From SMAG-U1939 sp035763125 (GTDB taxonomy: Bacteria; Chloroflexota; Ktedonobacteria; Ktedonobacterales; JADMIN01): DNA of 64,000 nucleotides. The position numbers and the translations under genes were made by a program. Shown here piece by piece: positions 41,507-51,260 of this stretch. The DNA lies in contig DASUBU010000154.1 of the NCBI GenBank assembly GCA_035763125.1, positions 1 to 64,000 on the forward strand, in the 5' to 3' direction. The notes under the pieces are model-generated. The model was not told the DNA's origin, searched no databases, and saw only the letters and a list, made by a program, of their open reading frames with translations. Every line of letters begins with the position of its first letter. Position 1 is the stretch's first letter.

Positions 41507-43456
41507 ATGGCACAGCGACGAGCAGGCGCGAAGCGGTCGGTGGGGAATGCTCCCAAGCTGACACGACGCCAGCAGAAGCGCGTCCAGCAGCGACAGCGCA
41601 GCTCGCGGCCGGCTACTGGCCAGGCCCAGACGGCGCCCGCCAGTCCCCCAGAAGTGCCCACACCTGCGCCAGTGCCTGCTCGTGTGCACACCACGCGCGC
41701 ATCCGCACCAAGCGCCGCCGCTCCGACTCGTGCCCCGGCCCCTGATCCTGTGCCCGCATCCGAGCTTGCGCCCACGAAGCCACAGCGCCCTCTGCGGGCC
41801 AGCGCGCCACAGCCACAGGCACAGCATGTCGAGCCGCCACGCGCAGAGAAAGCACACCTAGCGGCGAGCCGCAAAGGGCCACCGCAGAAGTCCGCACCAC
41901 CAGCCGATGACGAGGCCAGCGAGCCCAGCCGGCGCTTCCCTACGCTTGCCACGATGGCTGCGACCGCTCATGCGGCGGGCGACACGGAAGGCAACAGCCA
42001 GGGCGACGGCACCGAGGAAGACTACGCCGCGGCAGACGCGGACGCAAACGACGTGGCGAGACCCAGTCCCAATCTGAACGTGGACATGAGCCTCGACGCC
42101 AGACCGTACGTGGATACGCGTCCAGAGAAGGCAAGCCCACTGGCAGTTCCGCCGATGGCAAGCGCGACCAGGCAGAGCCGCCCACTTTCCGTCGTGCCGT
42201 TCGTGCGAGCCGCCGCGACGAAGAGAGCCGCGGCGAGAGAGAGGTCGGCCGCGGCCAGTGGAGACCTTCCACGTCCACAGCGCTTGCTCCGCGGCCGACC
42301 TGCCGCCCATGGCCTCCCACCGGCCGACACGCTGCTCCCCGCTGCGGGCATCCACACGGCCGTGGCCGTGGTTGGCGCGTTAAGCGGGGCCGTACTATTG
42401 CTGGCACGACAACCTGTCGGACTCTGGCCGCTCACGCTGGCCATTGTGACGGGGATTGGCGGCTGGCTTGCCAACTCCCTCGCGCAGCGCTCGCGCGAAG
42501 GCGCCGTCTTCGCGCTGGCCACGACTGACGTGGGCGTGCTCATCTGGCTATTGGCCCTCGTCGGCCCGCGCATCAGCCTGCTCTTCTTGGTTCCTGGACT
42601 GGCGCTCTTCGCGCTGCAGCTCGCCGGACGACCGCGTCCGGCGGGCGTCGTGATGGTAGCGTCGGTGGCAGCCTACGTGGTATGCGCGGCGCTCTCCTAC
42701 GGCGGCCTGTTGCGGCCCATGCTCACCTTCTCCGATGTTACCGGCGCCGTCTTCGACGGCGCCCTTGCGTGTCTGGGGCTCTTGCTATTCTTCCGTCTGG
42801 CACTGGCAGCCGAGGCGAGGAGGCATAAGGCCGAGGCGCTGGCAGCGGCGCGCAGCTACGAGCTGGGCGCGCAACGAGCGCGCAACCAGGCGCTCCGCCG
42901 GCAGGTGGAGACAGACGCCGAGCGGCTGCACGATGCTCTGCACGATGCCCTGCGTGGTCGCCCGCACGATCCGGTCGAGGCGGAGGGTCCGCTCAGTCCG
43001 CTGGCGGAGGAGGTCGAGCTCATTGCCAGTCGGATGGCAGCACTGCAGCGCGACCGCGAAGCGCGCCGCCAGACGGAAAGCGCCATTCGGCGGCTCACAC
43101 GTGTGCTCGAGCGTGCCTGGCTAGGCCTGCCATGGGAATGGCCGGAGCCATCGGGCACCGAGCTCGATGAGGTGGTAGCCTTGCTCCGTTCGCCCAATCC
43201 GCGCGAAACGGCGAGGGCACGTCTGGACGAGAACTCGGGCTTGCTGCCGATTCCCACGCTCGATCCCCAACATGTGCCGCCGGCCTGGGCGCCACCCCAG
43301 CCGCACCGGCTGGCGCCGCTGGCCGAGCCGAATCCGCTGTGGTCCTCCGGCGAGCTGCATGCCACTCGCCCTCTCGCTCGCGAACGGCACGAGCAGCAGT
43401 CCTCGCTGCCGTGGGACGAGTGGGACGACTGGCGTGGGTGGGACGCCGAGGGCTAG
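41507..43456 (+). CDS. Large membrane protein with disordered N-terminus
   Basis: A 649-residue protein. The first 270 residues are Pro/Ala/Gln-rich and acidic/basic, likely disordered. Residues 280-440 carry five or six hydrophobic helices (VVGALSGAVLLLARQP, LWPLTLAIVTGIGGWLA, VGVLIWLLALVGPRISLLFLVPGLALFAL, and more). The C-terminal 200 residues are coiled-coil-like with Ala/Arg/Glu pattern (RALERAWLGLPWEW-type segment precedes a Trp-rich end, WDEWDDWRGWD). No family recognised. The ATG has AGGGCGACA upstream. Function not known. Confidence 0.6.
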   Translation: MAQRRAGAKRSVGNAPKLTRRQQKRVQQRQRSSRPATGQAQTAPASPPEVPTPAPVPARVHTTRASAPSAAAPTRAPAPDPVPASELAPTKPQRPLRASAPQPQAQHVEPPRAEKAHLAASRKGPPQKSAPPADDEASEPSRRFPTLATMAATAHAAGDTEGNSQGDGTEEDYAAADADANDVARPSPNLNVDMSLDARPYVDTRPEKASPLAVPPMASATRQSRPLSVVPFVRAAATKRAAARERSAAASGDLPRPQRLLRGRPAAHGLPPADTLLPAAGIHTAVAVVGALSGAVLLLARQPVGLWPLTLAIVTGIGGWLANSLAQRSREGAVFALATTDVGVLIWLLALVGPRISLLFLVPGLALFALQLAGRPRPAGVVMVASVAAYVVCAALSYGGLLRPMLTFSDVTGAVFDGALACLGLLLFFRLALAAEARRHKAEALAAARSYELGAQRARNQALRRQVETDAERLHDALHDALRGRPHDPVEAEGPLSPLAEEVELIASRMAALQRDREARRQTESAIRRLTRVLERAWLGLPWEWPEPSGTELDEVVALLRSPNPRETARARLDENSGLLPIPTLDPQHVPPAWAPPQPHRLAPLAEPNPLWSSGELHATRPLARERHEQQSSLPWDEWDDWRGWDAEG

Positions 43457-43615
43457 TGCCCGCTACCCGTCACCGCACGCTACGATATAGATGGCGCGAA
43501 CGATCTGGTCAGCGGCACGTCATCTGCGGGCCGTGTAGTGGCCGCGCACGCCCCGACAGTAGCGGCACGACCATGGCGTCGGCTAGCGCGGCGCCCTAAA
43601 GGGAAGGCAGATGGT

Positions 43616-45235
43616 GTGGAGCGCCCAACTCGGAGTGTGCCCCAGAGGCAAGAGCTGCCATCGGACGCCGATGAGATCGCCCAATTGGTGGGTGGTCGGC
43701 GGGTGGTGGTGGCGAGCAATCGCGGTCCGGTCGAGTTTCAGCCGGATGCCGCGGGCCGGCTGCACTCGCGGCGCGGAGCGGGCGGGGTCGTCACTGCGCT
43801 CGCCTCGCTCGCTGGCCTGCTCCCGCTGTCGTGGATCGCCGTCGCCATGACGGCCGGCGACCGGCAGGCGTTCTCCGCGCCTGAGTCACCGGCGCGTGAG
43901 GCCCGGCTCGGTCGCCAGCGGGTGCGCGTGCGCTACGTCACTGTCGAGCCAGCGGCCTACGCGCGCTACTACGACCACGTCAGCAACGAGCTGCTGTGGT
44001 TCTTGCAGCACTACCTTTGGGACCCGGCGCGCACGCCCAATCTGACCGAGCGCGACTACCTCGCCTGGGACGCCGGCTACCGTCTGGTCAACGAAGCGCT
44101 TGCCACCGCCATTGTGGACGAGGTCTGCCGACCATGGGCAGTGCATAACGGGAATGCCCGGGGCGTTGAGCGCAACGCGATTGTGCTTCTGCAGGACTAC
44201 CACCTCTACCTCGCACCCGCCGCTGTCCGCCGCCGGCTCCCACGCGCGACCATCCAGCAGTTCATCCACATTCCCTGGCCGTCCGTCCGCTATTGGGAGC
44301 TCCTGCCCGAGCACTTCCTGCGCGAGATCGTCACCAGCCTTACTGCCTGCGATGTGGTCGGCTTCCAGACGCCGCTGGATGCGCGCAACTTCCTCGGCTG
44401 CGTGCAAGAGATGTTCCCCGACGCCCGCATAGACTTCGCTGCCGGGCGACTGGTTCGCGGCCGGCACCAAACGCTTGCGCGAGCCTACCCCATCACGATT
44501 GACCCATCTGAAGTCGAGCGCGTCCTGCGGTCGGCGGCGGCGCGCGACGCTGAGCGCGAGCTGGCGCCGCTGCTTGGGGATGATGCCCGGCTTATCGTGC
44601 GGGTGGACCGGCTGGAGCCGACAAAGAACGTGCTGCGCGGCCTGATGGCCTACGAGGCGCTGCTTCGCGACGAGCCAGACCTGCGTGGCAAGGTGCGGCA
44701 TCTCGTATTCCTGGTGCCATCGCGCCAGAGCCTGGACGTGTACCGGCGCTACGAACGCGACGTGCGGCGGGCGATCGGCCGCATTAACGCGGCATATGGC
44801 ACATCCAACTGGCGGCCGGTGACGGCGTTCTTCGAGAACAATCGCGCCCGCGCGCTGGTCGCCATGAGCCAGGCCGACGTGCTGCTGGTCAACCCGCTAA
44901 TTGACGGCATGAATCTCGTCGCCAAGGAGGGCGCGGTGGCCAACCGGCGCGATGGCGTGATCGTGCTCTCGCGCACGGCTGGCGCTTTCCAGGAGATGGG
45001 ACCCGGCGTATTGCCGCTAACGCCAACCGACATCGCCGAATCCACTATGCGACTGCGCGAGGCGCTGGAGATGGCGCCAGAAGAGCGGCACCGGCTCGCG
45101 ACCTGCGCGCGCGATATCGTGCTGGGTGAAAGCCTGCCAGGCTGGATGCTGGCGCAGATCCGCGATGCCGCACAGGTGCGCGCCGGCAAACAACCGCGCG
45201 AACGTGCCGCTGGGAAAGTCGCTCAGCGCGCGTAA
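43616..45235 (+). CDS. Trehalose-6-phosphate synthase-like GT20
   Basis: A 539-residue GT20 glycosyltransferase. The N-terminal half has RRVVVASNRGP, DYHLYLAPA and the FIHIPWPS (HIPFP-type) motif. The C-terminal half has RVDRLEPTKNVLRGL, DVLLVNPLIDGMNLVAKEG and the nucleotide-sugar DGMNLVAKE acid-base segment. It joins UDP/GDP-glucose to glucose-6-phosphate or a relative; no phosphatase domain or otsB gene is present. The start is set at GTG 43616 because AAGGGAAGG precedes it by 8 nt; the ORF opens at GTG 43538, which has no such site. Glucosylglycerol-phosphate synthase is the other possibility. Confidence 0.82.
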   Translation: MERPTRSVPQRQELPSDADEIAQLVGGRRVVVASNRGPVEFQPDAAGRLHSRRGAGGVVTALASLAGLLPLSWIAVAMTAGDRQAFSAPESPAREARLGRQRVRVRYVTVEPAAYARYYDHVSNELLWFLQHYLWDPARTPNLTERDYLAWDAGYRLVNEALATAIVDEVCRPWAVHNGNARGVERNAIVLLQDYHLYLAPAAVRRRLPRATIQQFIHIPWPSVRYWELLPEHFLREIVTSLTACDVVGFQTPLDARNFLGCVQEMFPDARIDFAAGRLVRGRHQTLARAYPITIDPSEVERVLRSAAARDAERELAPLLGDDARLIVRVDRLEPTKNVLRGLMAYEALLRDEPDLRGKVRHLVFLVPSRQSLDVYRRYERDVRRAIGRINAAYGTSNWRPVTAFFENNRARALVAMSQADVLLVNPLIDGMNLVAKEGAVANRRDGVIVLSRTAGAFQEMGPGVLPLTPTDIAESTMRLREALEMAPEERHRLATCARDIVLGESLPGWMLAQIRDAAQVRAGKQPRERAAGKVAQRA

Positions 45236-45308
45236 CGCAGAGTGTGCCGCGGCTCCATTCCATAGATGGGCCTGGGGAGCGAGCGGTCAACGTGCTGCAC
45301 GGCGGATG

Positions 45309-45317
45309 TGCTATACT
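45309..45317 (+). promoter_or_regulatory. Extended -10 promoter for ANTAR regulator
   Basis: TGcTATACT lies 48 nt before the regulator's start. Confidence 0.5.
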
Positions 45318-45365
45318 GCCGCCAGCGGCTCTCTCTCACCCGGCCGCCGACTGCGAGGATCATCC

Positions 45366-45944
45366 ATGCCCACCCGACTCATACTCGCCGAAGACGAGAC
45401 GCTTCTGCGGATGGATCTGAAGGAAGAGCTGGAACGCCAGGGCTACCTGGTGGTCGGCGAGGCCGGCGACGGCCAGAGCGCCGTCAACCTGACCCGCGAG
45501 CTGCGCCCCGACGCGGTGGTGATGGATATCCGCATGCCCGAGATGGACGGCATCAGCGCCGCTGAGATCCTCACGCGCGAGAAGCTCGCGCCTGTGCTGC
45601 TGCTGACGGGCTTCAGCGATGAGGAGCTGATCGAGCGCGCGCGCAACGCGGGCGTCGTCCACTACATGACCAAGCCGTGGCGAGCCGACCAGCTCAAGCC
45701 GGCCATCGAGATCGCGCTCAGCCGCTTCCGCGAGTTCCGCGACATGGAGACCAAGGTCAAGAGTCTGGAGGACTTGCTGGCGACACGCAAGGTGGTGGAG
45801 AAGGCCAAGGGTCTGCTGATGCAGAAGCACGGCATCAGCGAGAACGAGGCCTTCCGGCGCATCCAGAAGGCCAGCATGAACAACCGCAAATCCATGAAGG
45901 AGATCGCCGAGGCGATTCTGCTCGCCGAAGAGCTGCACGCCTGA
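45366..45944 (+). CDS. ANTAR-domain response regulator
   Basis: A 192-residue response regulator. The receiver (1-120) has LILAEDETLLRMDL, the phosphoacceptor Asp in VVMDIRMPEMDG and the Lys in HYMTKPW. The C-terminal ANTAR helices (130-185) include KVVEKAKGLLMQKHGISENEAF and NNRKSMKEIAEAIL. ANTAR proteins bind paired hexaloops in mRNA and prevent termination. No ANTAR target hairpin pair is obvious here. The ATG 45366 has GAGGATC. Its stop overlaps the PSP1 ATG (TGATG), indicating an operon. Confidence 0.9.
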   Translation: MPTRLILAEDETLLRMDLKEELERQGYLVVGEAGDGQSAVNLTRELRPDAVVMDIRMPEMDGISAAEILTREKLAPVLLLTGFSDEELIERARNAGVVHYMTKPWRADQLKPAIEIALSRFREFRDMETKVKSLEDLLATRKVVEKAKGLLMQKHGISENEAFRRIQKASMNNRKSMKEIAEAILLAEELHA

Positions 45945-46963
45945 TGTCGTCCTCAACGACGCCACAGGCGCGCTACCCTACATCCACACCTATGTCCAAT
46001 CCTTCCGCAGCCCGGACTGTTTCCCATGCCGCCGGCGCTCGCGTCGTCGGCGTGCGATTCCGCCCCTCAGGGCGCATCTACTACTACGATCCCGTGCACC
46101 ACGACCTGAAGACCGGCCAGTGGGTGATCGTCGAGACCGCCAAGGGCACCGAGTGCGGGCGGGTGGTGATCGCGCCACACCAGGTGGAGGCATCGGAGCT
46201 GCCCAGCGAGGGGTTGAAGCCGATTCAGCGCCTGGCGACGGAGGACGACCTACGGCAGATGCTGGCCTTCAAGTCGAAGGAGAAGGACGTCCTGCGGCGC
46301 TGCGCCGAGCGTGTCGAGCGCCACGACCTGCCGATGAAACTGATCGAGGCTGACTACACCTACGATGGCGGGCGGCTCACCTTCTATTTCACCGCCGAGC
46401 AGCGGGTGGATTTTCGTGCGCTCGTGCGCGATCTGGCGTCGCTCTTTCACACACGCATCGAGCTGCGCCAGATCGGCGCGCGCGATCATGCGAAGCTGCT
46501 CGGCGGGGTCGGCGTCTGTGGCAAGACGCTGTGTTGCAGCTCGTGGCTGACTGAGTTCAACGTCGTCTCGATCAAGATGGCCAAGGAGCAGGGGCTGCCG
46601 CTCAATACGGCGAAGATTTCGGGCGTCTGCGGGCGGCTGATGTGCTGTCTGGCCTACGAGAACGACGACTATATCGCGGCCAAGCAAGAGATGCCGGCAC
46701 TGGGCGAGGTGCTCGTCACGTCCAGCGGTGCCGGGCGGGTCACCAGCCTCAACATCCCGCGCGAATCGGTGGACCTGACGCTAGAGAGCGGCGCCGTCAT
46801 TACGGTGCCCGTCCGCGAGCTGCCGGGCTACGATCAGCCGCCCGCGCCGCGCCCAGTGCATAATGGCGAGGGCTGCGGCAAGCCCAACTGCGGCCGCAAC
46901 CGCCACCGCCTCCGCACGCCCCCAGGCGACCACGCGCCAGGAACGGCGCCAGAGCCACTATGA
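45944..46963 (+). CDS. PSP1 domain protein (RicT/YaaT-like)
   Basis: A 339-residue PSP1 domain protein. After a disordered Ser/Thr/Pro-rich start, residues 40-290 carry VRFRPSGRIYYYDP, the conserved Cys pairs CGKTLCCSSWL and CGRLMCC, and a final Cys pair GCGKPNC. In Bacillus, RicT with RicA and RicF binds two iron-sulfur clusters and modulates mRNA processing. The start overlaps the ANTAR regulator's stop by 1 nt; an alternative ATG lies at 45992. Coupling with an RNA-binding regulator is notable. Confidence 0.85.
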   Translation: MSSSTTPQARYPTSTPMSNPSAARTVSHAAGARVVGVRFRPSGRIYYYDPVHHDLKTGQWVIVETAKGTECGRVVIAPHQVEASELPSEGLKPIQRLATEDDLRQMLAFKSKEKDVLRRCAERVERHDLPMKLIEADYTYDGGRLTFYFTAEQRVDFRALVRDLASLFHTRIELRQIGARDHAKLLGGVGVCGKTLCCSSWLTEFNVVSIKMAKEQGLPLNTAKISGVCGRLMCCLAYENDDYIAAKQEMPALGEVLVTSSGAGRVTSLNIPRESVDLTLESGAVITVPVRELPGYDQPPAPRPVHNGEGCGKPNCGRNRHRLRTPPGDHAPGTAPEPL

Positions 46964-47056
46964 GCGCACCCGGCGGCGAGCGGATGCCCCGCCCCCAGGG
47001 AACGCGAGCGGGCGGCCGCCGAAGACGGCGGCGACATGGCACATGGCGGTGACGCG

Positions 47057-47425
47057 ATGTCCTTCGATGTAAGTCTGGCGCTCTCGCTGCTGTTCGGCGT
47101 CGCGCAGATCGCGCTGGGCGGCGCTGTCGCGGTGGGGCTGGTGCGGCGGGGACGCTGGCGCACACTGAGCGGATACGTTCTGCTGCTGATCGCGCTGTGG
47201 TTCCCCTTCAGCGGCCTCGGCGAGCTGATCGTCTCAGGGCTGGAGGTCGTGCGCAGGCTCACCGCGACCCCCTCGGCAGCGACATTGGTCCTCTGGCGCG
47301 GCCGAGTGGACACCAGCCTCGCCGCCCTCACCATCGCGCTGCTGGTCGCCCTCCTCGCGTTCCCCCTCGTGCGTTGGGTAGCCGACGGCGTCACGAAGCG
47401 CTCGGCGCCCAGGCGAGAGAGCTGA
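47057..47425 (+). CDS. Small membrane protein of unknown function
   Basis: A 122-residue protein with about three hydrophobic segments: LALSLLFGVAQIALGGAVAVGL, YVLLLIALWFPFSGLGELIV and LTIALLVALLAFPLVRWVA. It may start instead at ATG 47036 upstream. No family recognised. It lies downstream of PSP1 on the same strand and may be co-transcribed. Confidence 0.5.
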   Translation: MSFDVSLALSLLFGVAQIALGGAVAVGLVRRGRWRTLSGYVLLLIALWFPFSGLGELIVSGLEVVRRLTATPSAATLVLWRGRVDTSLAALTIALLVALLAFPLVRWVADGVTKRSAPRRES

Positions 47426-47467
47426 GAGACGCAGATGAAGAGCGCGAGCGCAGGCACACATGCGCGC

Positions 47468-47977
47468 TCAGTTTGAGTTCTCTTCAAGCGTGCCACTGCC
47501 CGGGGCGTTGCGCGCGAGTAGCCATTGCCCGAGCAACTCCGCGCGCTCGTGCCGGCCAAGCGTGAGATATGCCGTATACTCGTAGGCCAGGTCGAGCACT
47601 GGCAGGCGCATCTCCTCGACCTCGACGAAGCATACGTGGTCAGCAGGATTGACCGGCGGCTCCCATGCGCCGTCGGGGAGTCGTTTCGAGAGCGCGCCCA
47701 TAATCTCGACGCGGACTCCTTCGACCTCCAGCACGCCGAGATGCGATTGGATGCGCTCCGAGCGTGAGAAGGCCACCGGGCGCGCCACATAGCGTGCTAG
47801 CAAGCGAGCGATCGCGTAGACGCCGTGCTCGTCGGTCTGGATGTCGATATCGTGCACGTCCACCGGCATGCCCTGCAACGCGAAGCTACAGCTCCCGGTG
47901 AGCGCCCAATTCAGGCCGCGCTCACGTAGGTGGCCATGGATGATGCGCAGCGTCGCAAGATATTGTGGTTCTAGCAC
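47468..47977 (-). CDS. Nucleotidyltransferase-like protein
   Basis: A 169-residue protein. Residues 25-55 have the pol-beta-type signature LTGSCSFALQGMPVDVHDIDI (G-S then D-x-D), with a later acidic VRVEIMG strand, fitting a minimal NTase fold. Members transfer nucleotides to proteins or RNA, or serve as antitoxins; no cognate partner is seen next door. It starts at GTG with AGAGGATGG before it and converges with the preceding small membrane gene. Confidence 0.65.
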   Translation of the reverse strand: MLEPQYLATLRIIHGHLRERGLNWALTGSCSFALQGMPVDVHDIDIQTDEHGVYAIARLLARYVARPVAFSRSERIQSHLGVLEVEGVRVEIMGALSKRLPDGAWEPPVNPADHVCFVEVEEMRLPVLDLAYEYTAYLTLGRHERAELLGQWLLARNAPGSGTLEENSN

Positions 47978-48259
47978 GGGCTACCATCCTCTGCACACAA
48001 TCGCCGTTGGCACTCTACCCATCCATCAATCGTAGCCCCGCATGCAATCCCGTGCCGTTCAGAGCCTCGGCGGCCGTCAAATCCGTTAGGGCCGGGCAAG
48101 TAGTCGCGGCCCGTAACTTGCTGTCCGACACGCGCGTCTATATCCAAGTAGCAGGCACGCAAGGGTTGTAAGCGGGAGTAAAATACAGGCGTGCGGCCGA
48201 GGCGCCGGAATGACCTCTACGGCGGCAGGTTCCTGGGGTGGGGGGGAAGGGAGCGCGTC

Positions 48260-51190
48260 ATGCACGGCATGAGAGATCGCTGGGTCAGCCGAGGACGGAT
48301 GTGGGCACGATCCCATACGAAAGCCATGCTGGCTGGCTCTGGCGCACTCCTCTGTCTATCGCTGCTGACCACATCGCTGCTCCTGACGGCGACGGTCCGC
48401 GTGCACGCACAGCCGGATCTTAGCCTTGTCGCAAATGCCGCCTGCTCGGTGCTTGCCCGCCAGGACCCCACTGCCAGCAATGGCAGCGCCTGGGGTCGGA
48501 CGATATTAAGCGGCCACAACTCCCCCAGCGGCTGGTTCGGTGTGGACGTCTGCTCGAACGGCTTCGACGCCTTGGCGCCCAATCCTGCCAACGTCAGCTG
48601 CGACGCCGTTCCGAGCAACTGGACGGCCACAGGCTGTGCGCCAGGCCGGGCCACGCGCGACGGCTTCGGCCTCACCTTCCAGTGTGTCGAGCTGGTGATC
48701 CGCTTCTCAGCCTGGGCCTATGGCGACAAGCCGAGCGGTTGGAGCGGCAACGCGCCCGATCTGTGGCTGCCTGCGAACCACCCGCGCGACTTCGTGATGT
48801 ATCCTAACGGCTCCTCACACGCGCCGGTCCCCGGCGACATCATTGTGTGGGGCTACGTCCATCCCGACGGCACGCCCTGGCCGGTGGGGCCCGATGGCAC
48901 CGACAGTGGACACGTGGCAGTGGTGGCTGCTGTGCGCAATGGCCAGGTCATCACCGCCGAGCAGAACGTCAAGTGGGGCGCCGACGACCATCCGACCGAC
49001 CGGCTCGCCCTCACCAAGAGCGGCCATCACTGGATTCTGAGCGGCACAAACAAGCACGTCACCACACTGCCGACCTATCGCTGGCAGACCACAATGGGTG
49101 TCGCGCGCGCAACCTACGGCTGGCTGCACTCCACCAAGAACACGGGCACATTCCCCACGAAATCCGGCACATCGAGCGCGTCCTCCATGGCGTCCGCGGC
49201 CACGCCGAAGCAGGCGTCCGGTGGCCTGCCGTCGCTGGCTCCAGCGACCGTCATCACCTCCGCCGGCACGCTCGCCGACCTGACGTGGGCCACCAACTCG
49301 TTCCTGCCCGGCGACCCGAGCGACGGGAGCGCGCATGCCGCCGTGCGCAACCTCGGCGCGCCCAGCACCTCGCGCCTGGTACTGACGCAGACGCCGGCCA
49401 CGGTCGTGCTGCCCGATGGACGGCGCTACACGTACGCCATCGGCACCGACGGCCATCTCTATACCGCCCGTACAGCTCCACAGACATTCGGCGTTGCCTG
49501 GTTTGACCACGGCACGCCGCCCGGCGTCAGGCTGCTGCCCAATGTCTCGGCCACCACGTTTGCCGGCGGCATGGCGATTGCCGCGCTCGGCAGCGACGGC
49601 AATCTGTGGTGGCGCGCTGGGCCAGTGGCCCAGCTCGGCAACTGGCTGCCACTCGGGCGCCCCGCCAACGTTGGTCTCAGCGGCACGTTTGCCATTGTCG
49701 GCGCGCCGGGCGATGGCGCGCCTCTGGCGGTGGCGGCGGGCAGCGACGGCATGCTCTACGAACGCATCTGGCAGCCCGCCGTTTTGGGACCCGACGGTAC
49801 GACGCAGGTGCCTGCCGGATGGAGCGACTGGCTGCCGGTACACGGCCAGCCTGCGGGCCTACAACTGAGTGGCCGCCTGGTAGCCGTGTCAGAGAACGCC
49901 GATCCGCGCTACTGGATTGCTGGCTGGCCCGATACGCCGCTCGATCTTTTCGCGCTGGATGACATCGGGCGGCTCTGGCGGTTCCGCTCGACCAGCATTG
50001 CGCGCGGCTGGACGGTAGCCACAGTGCCGCTACCCTCCACGCTGAGTCTCGCACAGCTCGTCTCCGCTGTTACCGTCAAGGGCAATGCAGCCGCCGCCAC
50101 TGCCAAGGCACAGGCTCCCACGGCGGCGCTCCTGCACCTCTACGCCACCAGCCGCAAGTCGCTCGAGCTTGCCACATTCACGCTCCCCACCGACACGTCG
50201 GCTAATGGCGCGCCGCTACAGCCGCCAGAGTGGACGGCGCTGCCCCTGCCGCCGTCGAGCGCGGGGGGTGAGCCGAACGGCCTGGCGCTAGCAGTCGGCC
50301 CGGCGGCCAGTGTGCTGGTTGGTTCCGCCGGCAACGCCGTGCTCCTGGGCGGCGCGCAATCCAGCGTTGATTCGCTGGCTGCCTCGGCACCGGCGCTCGA
50401 TCCACCTGCGAAGGCGGCGCACAATCCCTGGCGGCTCGCGGGCCGGGTGGCGCCCGCAATGTCCTTCAGCGATCCGCTCACCGGAGCCGCTATAGATGCA
50501 CGCTGGAATCGGGTTGGCACGCGCGCGCAGGTCCACGAGGACCAGCACGGGGTAGCGCTCGCCGCTCAGGATGGCGCCGCCGTGCTTCTACAGAACGCGC
50601 CGGAAGGCAACGGGACCACCAGCGTCACCGTCACCCTCCCTGCGCACCCGGCAGCCGGCATGAAAGCCGGTCTAGTGCTCTACCTCGACGATGGCGACTG
50701 GCTGACCCTTACGGTGGACCGCGACGGCCAGGTCGGACTCTGTGGCGCATCGTGGAACCAGGCGACGCCGTGCGTCTATCAGCAGGTGCGGCTCGGCGGC
50801 AACCACACGATCACATTGCGCGTGGTCCGTACGGACGCAGGCTTCGAGGGCCAGGCGAGCCTCGATGGCGCCGCGTGGCGTACAATTGGCGCGTGGGTGC
50901 CGACGGTGCCCACCGCGGCAAGTACGAGCGGCTCGCCTTCGGCCACCGCGGCCGCCAGCATGGCCGTTCCCACGCCCACCGCGACCACCACGCCAGGGGC
51001 AGCGACGAGCGCAGGGGATGGCGCGCAGGCGCTCGCGCCGATCGCCTTCTCGGAGTGCGGGCTGATCGTCAGCGCTAGCTCCTCGCTGGAACATGCGCCC
51101 GTCTTCACCAACTTCGCCGTCGAACTGCCGGCGCAGCCCACGGGGACCACCGCGGCGCCAGGCGACACGCCGGCAACGCCTTCCGCCTAG
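48260..51190 (+). CDS. Secreted CHAP-domain protein with propeller and C-terminal beta domain
   Basis: A 976-residue exported protein. A signal peptide lies at about 20-50 (ALLCLSLLTTSLLLTATVRVHA). The CHAP amidase/peptidase region (about 140-240) has the catalytic Cys in FQCVELVIRF and the His in DSGHVAVVAAV. Residues 380-660 show repeated beta strands with HLY, NLWW and MLYER elements, like a tachylectin-type propeller. Residues 750-900 resemble a DUF1349-like concanavalin beta sandwich. The tail is Thr/Ala/Pro-rich. It may cleave peptidoglycan or a glycopeptide. The ATG 48260 has GGGAGCGCG upstream. Confidence 0.72.
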   Translation: MHGMRDRWVSRGRMWARSHTKAMLAGSGALLCLSLLTTSLLLTATVRVHAQPDLSLVANAACSVLARQDPTASNGSAWGRTILSGHNSPSGWFGVDVCSNGFDALAPNPANVSCDAVPSNWTATGCAPGRATRDGFGLTFQCVELVIRFSAWAYGDKPSGWSGNAPDLWLPANHPRDFVMYPNGSSHAPVPGDIIVWGYVHPDGTPWPVGPDGTDSGHVAVVAAVRNGQVITAEQNVKWGADDHPTDRLALTKSGHHWILSGTNKHVTTLPTYRWQTTMGVARATYGWLHSTKNTGTFPTKSGTSSASSMASAATPKQASGGLPSLAPATVITSAGTLADLTWATNSFLPGDPSDGSAHAAVRNLGAPSTSRLVLTQTPATVVLPDGRRYTYAIGTDGHLYTARTAPQTFGVAWFDHGTPPGVRLLPNVSATTFAGGMAIAALGSDGNLWWRAGPVAQLGNWLPLGRPANVGLSGTFAIVGAPGDGAPLAVAAGSDGMLYERIWQPAVLGPDGTTQVPAGWSDWLPVHGQPAGLQLSGRLVAVSENADPRYWIAGWPDTPLDLFALDDIGRLWRFRSTSIARGWTVATVPLPSTLSLAQLVSAVTVKGNAAAATAKAQAPTAALLHLYATSRKSLELATFTLPTDTSANGAPLQPPEWTALPLPPSSAGGEPNGLALAVGPAASVLVGSAGNAVLLGGAQSSVDSLAASAPALDPPAKAAHNPWRLAGRVAPAMSFSDPLTGAAIDARWNRVGTRAQVHEDQHGVALAAQDGAAVLLQNAPEGNGTTSVTVTLPAHPAAGMKAGLVLYLDDGDWLTLTVDRDGQVGLCGASWNQATPCVYQQVRLGGNHTITLRVVRTDAGFEGQASLDGAAWRTIGAWVPTVPTAASTSGSPSATAAASMAVPTPTATTTPGAATSAGDGAQALAPIAFSECGLIVSASSSLEHAPVFTNFAVELPAQPTGTTAAPGDTPATPSA

Positions 51191-51260
51191 CGCACAGGAC
51201 ACGGCAACATGCACCGAGCACGCCAGTCCATTGCGCCAGTCCATACAGGAGGCCAGCCCA

